Positions 1 through 16,846 of a stretch of DNA of 64,000 bases are shown one piece after another. The DNA comes from Halisarca cf. caerulea (lineage: Eukaryota; Porifera; Demospongiae; Chondrillida; Halisarcidae). The first letter of the stretch is position 1. Each line of letters starts with the position of its first letter. The DNA is taken from the NCBI GenBank assembly GCA_963170055.1, contig CAUJGJ010000376.1, positions 2,246,543 to 2,310,542 on the forward strand. Direction: 5' to 3'. The position numbers and the translations under genes are program-made. Below the pieces are notes generated by a model that was not told where the DNA came from, made no database searches, and worked only from the letters and a program-made list of their open reading frames with translations.

Positions 1-131
1 AACGCTTAGTGCTCTGAGTCACATTTTGTCAGTTTTCATCCTTCTCCAAATATCCTGTAGAATTCTTTTCAATGGTTAGAATTTCTGCCAAGGTAAATGC
101 CTCAGTTGCCTAATAGCTAGCTACGCCCTTG
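1..131. mobile_element. Right part of TIR element family A
   Basis: This stretch closely matches 12596-12726, the right half of a complete element at 12312-12726. Shared segments include the run around 'ctctgagtcacat', the motif 'atggttagaatttc' and the terminal 'gctacgcccttg'. The left half lies outside the window. It is probably in an intron of the DDX59-type gene that follows. This is a non-autonomous DNA transposon copy; the class is uncertain. Confidence 0.75.
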
Positions 132-347
132 TGTATGCATATAAAATACATATTTGCTAATGTGCCAATCCTTCAAAGATTTGATGAACAAGCTCACTGC
201 TATGACACAATACCAACCCCTCTAATCTGCTGAGCTTACTAATCCACTATAAAATTGCTTGTCCCCACGGAGGTAGACTGTTGAGTATGCATAGTAATAA
301 TTACCAACTGTACTGGTATTCCATTCATTTATTTACTTTCTGAATAG

Positions 348-6600
<6,253 letters not shown>

Positions 6601-6815
6601 GTACAATTGACTTGTATGCCTTGCAGCTTTATTCACCTTCAATTTATATCACATTATGTCTAGAGTATGACTTTTGTGCAAGTTTCTTGTTGTTTGAAGG
6701 GAGAATTAACTGTAAGAGGTTCCAAATTGATTCCAGCAAAGCAGTGTGACTTATATGTCTTATATAATACGTTTCTGTATTATGTTTAGCGTATTATTCA
6801 CGCGCATAATAATTA

Positions 6816-7433
6816 CCTTAAGGTTACAAATGTTAGCGGGTACTAATTTTAGCGTTTTTCGTTGGCCAATATTTAGCGGGTACTTATTTTAGCGATTTGA
6901 TAGCATTATTGTACCAAATCTGTAGTTAGCGATTTTGGAAATGTTATTTCCTTTTCCAATTCTTATCTAAATCACCATGTCTAATCTTTATATAGAGTAC
7001 TATACTGTTGAAATCGAAACGTGCAGAAACGAAACACTGAGATCACAAAACTTAAGCTTGTAGATACGGCTAGAAGAATCGATCTTGTCGGCGTACAGCT
7101 TGAAGAAATCGTTATCGCTTTTAGGTGAATTTAAATCGAAAATGATTAAATCGAATATATGTTACAATCCAATGATTCTTTTAAACTTTACATGTATTTG
7201 GTTCACTAGTTGCCGTCAATTTCGCTGACTTTGCGTAGAATTTACTTTTGTTCGGAGCCGCCATTTTCTCCCGTGTAGTGCACAGTACATCCATACTTAA
7301 TTGTACTTAATACAAAATTAGCGGGTACATTCATTGGCGGGTACAATTGTTAGCGGGCACTTAAGTTAGCGAATTTGAGGCTTCTCGCTAATTTCGCTAA
7401 AGTTAGTACCCGCTAACATTTGTAGCCTTAAGG
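6816..7433. mobile_element. 618-bp MITE with 39-bp TIRs and TA duplication (family B)
   Basis: The left end starts CCTTAAGGTTACAAATG and continues TTAGCGGGTACTAATTTTAGCG. The reverse complement of the right end is the same apart from two substitutions over about 39 bp. TA flanks both sides (6814-6815 and 7434-7435), as for Tc1/mariner-type insertions. Copies of TTAGCGGGTAC recur inside both ends (about 6874 and 7320-7360). No transposase ORF. It begins about 215 bp after the DDX59 stop codon. Confidence 0.88.
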
Positions 7434-8150
7434 TATACGTTTATTGTCGTGTTGACGTGCATCACGAAGAGTTCGACTCCTCCCCCGCAAAGCGCTGTAC
7501 CACGACAGAAAATTTCCTTGCACGCTGGCAGTGGGCATTTGAGCGAGAGGGACGCCAAAGCAGTTTGCTTGTTTCAGCATTGACTCGAACGTTTGAGGTG
7601 AGTCTTCAAAATTTATTTCTTATAATAATATGTATCATTGACCGAGTCAGTATTATAGTGCACGTACGTGCATGCATATAGCTGAATGTGATCGACGCCC
7701 CATGCAATTATAAATTTGAAACTATCTTATACTACATTGTTATGTCTGATGGTATACATAAATAATAAATTGAACATTTTTAGATATGGAAATTTTAGGT
7801 TATACTTAAAATTCGCAATTAAAAGGAAGTTGCACTGTATCCAGAAATTCCCCATGGACTATGCCAGTCAGACTATTGCAGTGGACAACCTTCTATAGGC
7901 TTTATGTTTTGTATTTGCCGCTCTATTCATTACACACGTGTGCACAAAGATTAACCACATATGTCCCTGTCTGCATGTCTTGTCTTCTGTCTCGTCTTGT
8001 GCTGGTTCTATTTATCGAATTCATTCGATAACAACTAAGCATCCATTTGATTAGTTAACTCAAGGTTCATTCACAATGGACAATACATATGATAAGGAAT
8101 AATCAAAAATTATGTAGTTATGTAATACCACAACAGAAAGGTTTCTAATG
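7434..8150 (+). other. Intergenic; possible 5' noncoding exon ending at 7597
   Basis: A GC-richer patch at about 7440-7597 ends in a good donor (GAG, then gtgagt at 7598). The next acceptor that could suit is at 11936, 44 bp before the ABC protein ATG, but joining them does not keep the ABC frame open. A 5' untranslated exon of the ABC gene is therefore possible but unproven. Nothing else recognised up to 8150. Confidence 0.25.
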
Positions 8151-8164
8151 AGTGTTATTGAAGT

Positions 8165-10410
8165 CGAGTCAAGTAGAGGGGATGTGGCCCTCTGCAATGG
8201 CAAGATCAATTTGCTGTGCCAACTGCCGATTGAATTGCAATTGTCTGGTTCCCCTGATAGCAGTGATAGATGATCGTAGAAGGCTGAATGACAATCTGCA
8301 TCTGAGCCACTTCATCACCATGCTGTAGCTCTGTCCTCGCTTCTAGGCCAGAAGGGTTGCCAATCGCTTGTACACAATGGTGGTGGATAGGCCCATTCCG
8401 CCAGAAGCTGAAAAATCAGGGAGGCAAAAGAACCATGGTCCACCTCTCTGATTCTTTGGTCATAGTTTCTTCTCTTTTCTCTCTCATACTGTACAAATGT
8501 TGTGTTGATAAATGAGTTCTGGTTAGAAGATGCCAACGGGTTAAAAACCCTCACATCAAAAATTGCATCTTGAAGTTTATTCCAGAAAATTCTTCTACAT
8601 CTGACGTCTACACGGCTTTCATCTTGGATGTTTGCGGACCTGCCATGAAGGACCTCATCAGTGAGTGGTTGCAAGGAAGGCTCAATCTCTGTGGAGGTGC
8701 TGACTTCATCCATCAGTGCTGCTGTGAGGTCACAGATGTCATTATGTTGGTGAATTGGCAACCCTCCTTTGGCACAACTGTAAGTGTATGTTGCACAGAT
8801 TTGTCTTTTCCACAGGAACAGACAGAGGGAATTTCATTTGGTTGCTACCCATACTATGCTAGGGCATCCTTAAAGGCCCCTTTGTGTTCCCTTCTCTTGT
8901 GCCAAAATGGTTGCTTTACGTGTAATGCTGGTAAGCGAGCCCAGTGTTGCTGTCATCTGCTCTTCCTTTATTTTTCTGTTTTCTTCTCTGATATACCTTG
9001 GAGTTACTTTCTGTTGAGCTTCAATCTCCACAGTATTTTCCATTGGATTTCACAAGAGGTTCCGTTATGGCAACTGAGTTGGAAAACTCATGGTCTGCTA
9101 CATGTGACAGAATAGGAATTCCGAGCACACCAAGGTTTATGGGCAAGGCAAATGGTTTTCTGTTTGCATCACTGATGGCTCGTTTTCCAGTTATGGCTGG
9201 TAGTACCTCTTGGCGGATGGTATCCTCAATAGGCTGCAGAAAGTCTACAGTGGATTTAGTAGTCCTTACTAGATAAGACCATCGATGTTTCACACTGAAA
9301 ATTAATACAGACTAAGCAGCATAGGGCTGAGATGCTGCAATGTCTGTAAGCCACTCTAGCTCCAGTATCTACTGGCAAACTTTCTTTCATACAAAGACTT
9401 CCTTGAATGAGCTATCACCAATGACCGAATCCAAGTACCTACCTCCACCAGAGGTAATCTGGATTCCTGTATCTTCAAAGATGTATTCTGCTTCCTCTCA
9501 GCAATGCTCCTTGATCACAAGTAGGGACTTGGAGGGGTTGATGACATATCCATAACTCGGACCAAGCTTCTGCCATTCATCCCACCATATCTTGAGCGAA
9601 ATGATGGTACCTCCAGCAGAGGAGTCATCAGCATACCAAATCTGTCAGCAATATGCTGTACAGTAGATGTAGAATTAATGGCAGTATGCCATTGGCATAC
9701 ATGGCCATTGCCACCTGCGTTGTACCCTGTCTTGAGAGGATTGTCTCACCATCAATGAAAAGGGAGGGTTCCAACCAATAGGTATTCACCAGAGCAGCAG
9801 CAAATACAGGGTAAAGCTTCTGGCCATTCATCAGTGTTGCTTGACGATTTAGGTTGTTGAGCACGTTTGATGCATCGACTAGTAGAATTCCTTCAGTGGT
9901 GCCTTCATCAAAGAGAGCATCTAGGGCATGGATCGCTGCTCCACAGCCACTTTTCTGTCCCACACATAGCTGGAGAGAGTGTGTGTTTTGGATATCAGAT
10001 CGCATGATTGAAAGAATGGCTTTGCTCATAATTGTTCTTGACACCTCACCTACACCAATAGGTCTGACCCCTGGACATCTGTCCAAAGCAATTAGCCTGA
10101 TGGCCATGAGAGGCTTTAGAGGCTCTGGGTCATCAAAACTTGAACTAATTTTTTGTGCTGTACCCGCTAAAGTGTCTCACAAAACTAAGGACACTTTCTG
10201 GAATGAGCAACACATTCTTCTCCATAAACATGCATCAACACCAGAGGAACCGGCACCTCCTTCTGTGTTCAGAACAGATCTCAGGATAGAAAGACCATCA
10301 ATTTTATCAAATAAAACAGCATGTGATGGAGTGGGATCCAATGTAGGTGGTGTTATCACAGGGGCGTAGGAAGTTTCACAGTGGGAGAGGCTGCCCTCAA
10401 AGGCCAGCAC
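8165..10410 (-). pseudogene. Dead reverse-transcriptase retroelement with C-terminal nuclease-like region
   Basis: Read from 10410 down to 8165, the minus strand gives in order: a pre-RT segment (DGLSILRSVLNTEGGAGSSG); RT blocks with CPGVRPIGVGEV, LLVDASN (near 9869-9885; motif A), GTTQ (motif B, damaged) and WYADDSS (9623-9637; motif C with both catalytic Asp); a conserved downstream block (FLQPIEDTIRQ, LPINLGVLGIP); then FDVRVFNPLASSN (about 8538-8560) and, in another frame, WLRCRLSFSLLRSSITAIRG (about 8240-8300). The family is common in cnidarian and sponge genomes as 'reverse transcriptase domain' proteins. Its C-terminal D...FDVRV pattern looks like a restriction-like endonuclease, which would put it with RLE-type non-LTR elements; that class is inference. 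Several stops and frame changes show it is inactive. Confidence 0.82.
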
Positions 10411-11686
10411 CTATGTATATTACTTGCAAAATGGGGTACATGGGTGAATACTCAAAACATATCTATATCAAGTTTACTATTGGTTCTTGTCTATTTGATT
10501 GTAATTCATTTTGTATTTCTTTAAATTCTTGGTGATAATTTAAAAAATAATATTTAATCTTGGTGCAGTTTGCCTTTGATATTCATCATTTAAACAAGCA
10601 GGGAATATCTGGACAGAATGGACCTAGTATACTTACAACTAACACCAAAATCGATCCTCCATTTATTTACGCTAATGGCTGTAGTGAGCTTTGGACAGAA
10701 TCAAAAGTTACAGGCATTCAAATGGACATTCTTGCCTTGGTAGAGTCTAGCATAATGCATGGGGCAGAGATTTGGCACAGGCAGGCAGGCAGTGGAAGCT
10801 CAGAACTTATTGAACCAGCCATAGTGGAGTTGCATGTAGCATATTGAATTGATACCGTGTTCACTTGTGCTTAATATGTAGTAAAGTTTAGCCTTAGTGA
10901 AAAGAGCACTCTAATTTCTGCTCAATGGTTTCTGCTTAATACAAACTAGATTGTATGTACTGTTTGATCTCCTGTACATGTACATATCATCATATCCTGA
11001 TCGAAAGAAGTTCTTATTTGATTGAAAACTGATTTTGTAGTTCCCTCAAGCTGGTCTTAATGAGGTTTGACTGCATATGACTTGAGTACTATTTTTGAAT
11101 TGTTATTTCTAATACCCACATTTTGATGATGTTCATCCCACTGCCTTGATCGATCATATTGTGATGGATCACTCCTATAATAAGGATCCAAATTTCTATA
11201 AAGTTACATGTTTCTAATTAGCTTCAGACAGTGATAGACATAAATATTTACAATATAGTCAAACCTCATTATAGTAAACCCACTGTGGACCACAGAAAAC
11301 GTTTACTATAGTAGGTGGTTCATAAGTATGTACACATTTGTATATTGTTTTGTCCATTACTACGTACAGCCTGTCAATGCAGCCACCATTTGTAAACAGG
11401 ACAACAACACTATGTCCCATTTCAAGTCCTTTGCAATAACATGCATATGACGTACAATCCTTTGCAGTAAAATTTGTATGTTTGATCTCCATGAAATAAG
11501 GATAGCTTCAAATACAGGACCGCCTACAGTGTCCCATGGTGTCCTCAGTTCAGAGGTTGCTATGAATGTGTTCTGTATACAGTAGTTATTGTCTCAAGCA
11601 ATGGTCATCCAACTAATTGATTTCATTGGTTCCGAACTAGTCACCCACTGTGAAATATTAATTTTACTTATACATACAGTAGAACC
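10411..11686. other. Intergenic, repeat-derived
   Basis: No supported gene. A segment starting near 11247 (tagtcaaacctcattatag) resembles a pogo/Tigger TIR but I could not fix a matching right end. ORFs here (e.g. 10560-10847) show no family features. Confidence 0.5.
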
Positions 11687-11852
11687 TCGTTGGTAAGAAC
11701 TCTGTTAATGAGTAATATCTGGTTAGGAAGTACAAGGATATGATACCCCAGCTTATAACCCACAATACTAATCTATATGGTTAGCAAGTACTACTGATAG
11801 TGAGCAGCAATTAGGAGGATCCCCAGGTGTACTCACTAATGAGGTTTGACTG
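11687..11852. mobile_element. pogo/Tigger-like MITE (166 bp)
   Basis: Starts CAGTAGAACCTCGTTGGTAAG and ends so that its reverse complement reads CAGTCAAACCTCATTAGTGAG. Flanked by TA on both sides (11685-11686, 11853-11854). No coding capacity. It ends 128 bp upstream of the ABC protein start codon. Confidence 0.8.
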
Positions 11853-11980
11853 TAATTTGTTAGCTAGCAATATTGATTTAGATCACTGTACCAGGCAAAT
11901 AACTTCATTCACGCGTGCTTTTTCTACAATCTACAGAGACTCAACACTATTTTGAGCAAGTATGATGGTATAAAACAAAA

Positions 11981-12760
11981 ATGGATTCACTGGAGATAAC
12001 CCATCAGTACGGAAGACCTGGTAGAAGGACTTCATACTTTCCAGCAAGAAACATATCCATTCAAGGTGATGATAACGAAGACCCAGTCATCCAAAAATTG
12101 CATTACTTTTATCAAGAGTTAGCACAGTTATGTCAGTTACGTTCTACTATTGGGATACGCTCATCTTACCAATGTTTTGCTGCTGAAGAAGCAAGTATCA
12201 GTGAAGACAGAAAGATAGAGAACTTCATCAGATTGAAGAAATTATCGTAAGTAATATCAAAGTCTGTAACTTACACAAATTGAATAAGCAAGTAGAAATA
12301 ACGAGAGTCTCCTAGGGCGTAGCCAGGATTTTTTTCTACTGAGGCAAAACCTTGAACCTATAGTCGGTTTGTATAGTAACATAATTTTGTTTGCAAAATC
12401 CACGATCGCGACACATGTTGTTCGAGCAGTACGTAGCTGGTCAGCTGACGCAAACTCTATTTTTGGAACAAATATGGCGGAATCAAGCGGCGCTGATCAA
12501 ATTATCAAACTAATCGCGCTACTCGAGAGTTTTCTTTCTGCTAATACATCGCATCATCTCAATGATATTTGTGTGTTCTTGAGTTCAGTATATAAAAAGT
12601 TTAGTACTCTGAGTCACATCTTGTCAGTTTTCACCCTTCTCTAAATATCCTTTGCAATTTTTTTTCATGGTTAGAATTTCAGCCAAGGCAAATGCCTCGG
12701 TTGCCGCATAGCTGGCTACGCTCTTGGTCTCAGTAAGAATAATGTTAAAAGTGGTGCAAT

Positions 12761-12848
<88 letters not shown>

Positions 12849-15800
12849 AATTTTAAGCTACCTGTCTACTTTTTTTTTTCTTTTTTTTTCCAGATGTGCT
12901 GATGGGCAAGATGAAGTCAGTCATGAGCAGTTGTTGAATTTGGTGTTTATGTCTGAGCTCCAGTCAATCTGTCCTGGTATACAGAGGAACAACCTTTTTG
13001 TAGATGGTCTTTTCAGTTGTACACTATTAAAGATGAATGAGAGAATGGGTGAAAAGCTGCCACAAGGCCCTGATGAGACAGCAATCCTGAGGCTTTCTCA
13101 GAACACTTCATCACTATTAGATCGTTACTGGCATTCACCTTCAAACAAATCAGAAATGCCAACTTACTTAGCCATTGGCAGATCTTTCATCAGCTTTGTG
13201 CGCAGCCAGTTTGGGAAAGCTGGGATTGCCAGTATGATGAAGCAATTGGCTCATGCTGAGCATGATACACTAAGCAGCATCAATCTGATTATCAAAAGGA
13301 ACACAGTACATGAGCTGGAGGCAAAATGGCTGACCTACTTGAAGTACAAAGCTCACTCAAAGAATCAGATTTCAAGCTTCAAATTCACTTGGCAGATTGT
13401 CAAGCTGTGCATCAAAAGTAGTGGATGTCTTCTACTGTTAGCATTGCTCTTCTTCATGATTGATGTAGGTTGCTACATATACAATGCAATTACCTTTGGA
13501 GAAGTTACAGAAATAGCTAGCTTGGCTGCTCAGGAGCGTAACATCACTCACATGTTCAAACTAGTGCTACCCGCTTCACTTCTACTTGGTACAGTTGTCA
13601 TCAGATGTCTTTCCTGTATAATATTGACAGCCCTTTTATCTTGCGTAGCAGTTCAGGTATCTCATTCAATGAGAAGGAAAATGATTACTTGCATCTACTG
13701 CAAACCATTGGAAGATTGTCATGATAGCCTAATCAATATTTTCTCACAAGATGTGGCTCAATTAGAAATTGGCATTGGTTTTGCTATGATCAATGTTGTT
13801 NNNNNNNNNNNNNNNNNNNNNNNNNNNNNNNNNNNNNNNNNNNNNNNNNNNNNNNNNNNNNNNNNNNNNNNNNNNNNNNNNNNNNNNNNNNNNNNNNNNN
13901 NNNNNNNNNNNNNNNNNNNNNNNNNNNNNNNNNNNNNNNNNNNNNNNNNNNNNNNNNNNNNNNNNNNNNNNNNNNNNNNNNNNNNNNNNNNNNNNNNNNN
14001 CGTGGGATTGTGGTATCCGTTACTTCCATAGCTGTCATTACTGCTCTTGTGTGGCCACTTGGTTTACCCCTTGCTATATTGTTCCTTGGGGTAGAAATCC
14101 TGCTTACTACAATGGGCAGGAGACTAGGACACTATACCTTCCAACAGGAGCATGCCACAGCCAGGCTATCAAGTGTTTTAAGGGAAATAGTAGATGGACA
14201 TTTAGAGAACAGAATCTTTGGTCTTTTTGGCTACTGGACATCCTGTTTTGAAAGGTTGCATGCTGGGGTCTACAAGAAGAAGGCTATAAAATCTCTGTTT
14301 GTTTCCCAAATCATTCTTGTTTTTCACTTCTTTGTCCCACTGATGCTAACTACTGGTGTACTTCTCGGTGGGTTTACTCTGGTTATTTTTGGGCTAACTA
14401 GTTTTAACCTAGCTATGACCTCCTTTCTTCTATTTGCAAGTGCAGCCAGTGCCTTGCGTGTGTCTGGGAGTTTCTTACCTACTCTAGAAACAGCAAAGGT
14501 AGCAATGGGTAGAATACTTGCCCATTGTGATAATGCAAAGCTGACAACTGTCCAACCATCAACTCACCAGTGTTCACCAATTGGTGAAGGGGCTGCTGTG
14601 AAGCTTGAAGGTGTATCTTTTGCATACTCGCCCAACAGTGCATTTTGGCAGCTTCACAACATGAACCTCGTCATTAATAGTGGAGAACGTGTAGCCATTG
14701 TTGGACCCAGTGGATCTGGTAAAAGCACTTTACTCAAGGTTGTCATGGGATACTACATGCCAACTGAAGGTACCATATACATGTATGGCCACAATTTGAC
14801 CAAAACTAATATCAGCTCTTTGCCTGTCAGTGTAGTAGCACAAAACGCCCACTTCTTCCATCACATGAGCATAATAGAAAACCTTCAACTGGCAAACAAG
14901 TTTGCAGACTACACAACCATTACAGAGGCAACAATGTCTAGTGGCATTCACGATTGGATATGTTCACTTCCCCAAGGCTATGACACTGTCATTAGCAATG
15001 ATTTCTCAATGAGCAATGGACAGAGACAGCGTCTGGCACTGGCCAGATCATTGTTGAAGCAGCCTCAACTGTTGATACTCGATGAAGTGACCAGTGCTCT
15101 TGATCCTACTACTAGTAAAGCAGTTTTCCAGAAAATTATGGAAGTTTCACAGGGTATGACAGTTGTAGCTGTGACACACAGTCTTCAAGAAGCCAAGATG
15201 TTTGACCGCATTGTATTTGTATCTCATGGAGTTATAAAAGAGTGTGGCAGTCACAGGGAACTGATGTCTACCAAAGGCTATTATTTCCACATGTGGAAGA
15301 AGATAGCATTGCCGGAAGGCCATGATCAGCCTGTAATGAGGGAGTCAATACTTTCATGTCAGAGTGAAGATAAAACATACCACCCTGCCAATCAACGCCG
15401 GAGGTTGTCCTTACCTAGTATTCACATTGGTAGTGATATACACCACCCTATGGTTAATGCTATATCAACAGCCAAAGGTAAGCTTGATACTCTAGAGGAA
15501 GTCGACACTCAGCTTTTTTCAACTTCATCCGCAGCTACAAGCAACAGTGTAGCTTCAAGTTTGGGAGTATCAAAGCAGAGTAACTGTTGTGCATTTGCTG
15601 CCGTTTCCAAAGTGGGTGATAAAACTGTACAGGGATCACTTAGTAATATACGCATTCATCCCCAACCAATGCAGTCATCAACACCAAAATTTCTGCCAAT
15701 ACTCAATCCAGATTTTGCTACAACAGAGGCTGTGAACTCCAAATGCTGTAAACTCACATACATGGATACCTCAACTATGTCCACATCCCATTTGACTGGT

Positions 15801-15983
15801 GTTGTACTACCTGTACCTCCCTCTACTCCCTGCACTGACCCACAGGATGTGCCATGTCTGTCTATTTTGCAGGCAAACTATGACCCAAATCCAGTGCCTG
15901 CAACTCCTGATATTGAAGATAATGAAGATCCAGTAGGACCAGATAGAGCGGCATCTACATTCAGTCGAGCAAACTCAGTGTAA
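11981..15983 (+). CDS. ABC exporter-type protein with unusual N-terminal extension (interrupted by assembly gap)
   Basis: Exon 1 is 11981-12246 and exon 2 is 12894-15983; the phases join as TC+A. The protein begins with about 230 residues of soluble sequence. Within this, 13165-13350 (AIGRSFISFVRSQFGKAGI ... HELEAKWLTYLK) resembles the C-terminal helices of gluzincin (peptidase MA-like) domains. Hydrophobic segments of an ABC exporter membrane domain follow, broken by 200 Ns (13801-14000). The nucleotide-binding domain has Walker A GPSGSGKST (14703-14729), a Q-loop glutamine in VVAQNAHFF, a signature MSNGQ (15009; canonical LSGGQ), Walker B LLILDEVTS (15069-15092) and the H-loop His (15177). 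About 210 Ser/Thr-rich, probably disordered residues end the chain. It looks like a half-transporter that would dimerise. The reading frame differs on either side of the gap, so the gap is not exactly 200 bp. Substrate unknown; I do not recognise a named ABC subfamily. Confidence 0.85.
12312..12726. mobile_element. Complete TIR element family A (415 bp)
   Basis: Ends are CTAGGGCGTAGCCAG and, reverse complemented, CAAGAGCGTAGCCAG, a 15-16 bp imperfect TIR. GTCTC directly flanks both sides (12307-12311 and 12727-12731), consistent with a 5-bp target duplication. It lies in the single intron of the ABC gene. A 91-codon ORF (12369-12644) inside has no recognisable domain. Related copies lie at 1-131 and 62093-62446. 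Confidence 0.85.
12766..12844. repeat. (TA)n microsatellite
   Basis: About 78 bp of pure alternating AT in the ABC gene intron, 50 bp before the polypyrimidine tract and acceptor at 12893. Confidence 0.97.
13801..14000. other. Assembly gap (200 N)
   Basis: Exactly 200 undetermined bases inside the membrane domain of the ABC protein. The frame before the gap (position modulo 3 = 1) and after it (modulo 3 = 0) disagree, so the true length is not 200, or an exon boundary is hidden. Confidence 0.99.
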
Positions 15984-16568
15984 CAATTATACGTATTTAA
16001 GACTTCAAGTAAAGTAAGCTACTGCTAAAGCTTCCATAGACAAATGTGAACTGCTTGTTTATTATAAATAGTTGTTTGTCAACAATGTACACTAGCTGAA
16101 GAATTAATGATAGAACCATGCAGCTGTATACCATAATAATGACATTGGTAACTACAATTTACATGTTTATGCATTACTTTAATCTTGCAAGTGATCACTT
16201 TCATAATCCATTATTATGAGCTGTCATTTATTAGTGGAATTGGCATGAGTCTCATTGTCAAGTTTCAACTTAAAGTTTCGTACTCAGGTAGCAGTGCCAC
16301 CTGGCTAGATATCTGCATAATCAATCTGTACTTTTATCGAGACAGCAACTAAAACGAGTCAAGGCAACATGTAGAACATGTATTGTGATAGCATGATAAC
16401 TAGCACAATGGCATATGCACTTGTATGGTATTATGCTCAAGGACATCCATAAGGACCATCATGCAACAATTATGAAGTATGCACAGCCAATATATACTAT
16501 ACACAGGCTTTACTATGCACAGGCTTTACTATGCACAGGCTATATGAAAGCTATGACAAGAAACAACA
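15984..16568. other. 3' flank of ABC gene
   Basis: No gene seen. A short imperfect triplication of 'actatgcacaggcttt' lies at about 16495-16545, just before the minisatellite. No AATAAA close to the stop codon was found. Confidence 0.5.
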
Positions 16569-16846
16569 GGGTACATGCCTGCATGTGCCCCATTCACTGA
16601 CCCACACAGGGTACATGCCTGCATGTGCCCCATTCACTGACCCACACAGGGTACATGCCTGCATGTGCCCCATTCACTGACCCACACAGGGTACATGCCT
16701 GCATGTGCCCCATTCACTGACCCACACAGGGTACATGCCTGCATGTGCCCCATTCACTGACCCACACAGGGTACATGCCTGCATGTGCCCCATTCACTGA
16801 CCCACACAGGGTACATGCCTGCATGTGCCCCATTCACTGACCCACA
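16569..16846. repeat. Perfect 40-bp minisatellite, 7 copies
   Basis: Units start at 16569, 16609, 16649, 16689, 16729, 16769 and 16809; the last is cut at 38 bp. Each unit begins GGGTACATGCCTGCATGTGC and ends ACTGACCCACACA. I see no substitution between copies. Each unit contains the inverted motif CATGCCTGCATG. Confidence 0.97.

Noticed and set aside
7440..7597. Coding exon ending at a good gtgagt donor
   Set aside because: Does not join in frame to the ABC protein or any other exon; at most an untranslated exon.
8570..9115. 181-codon plus-strand ORF
   Set aside because: Antisense shadow of the minus-strand RT relic, which has recognisable RT-family blocks over the same bases.
12369..12644. 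91-codon ORF with a leucine-rich end
   Set aside because: Lies entirely inside the family A transposon and an intron; no domain, and the matching part of the 1-131 copy is not open in the same way.
16569..16846. CRISPR-like array
   Set aside because: Units are contiguous and identical with no variable spacers, in eukaryotic DNA; it is a minisatellite.
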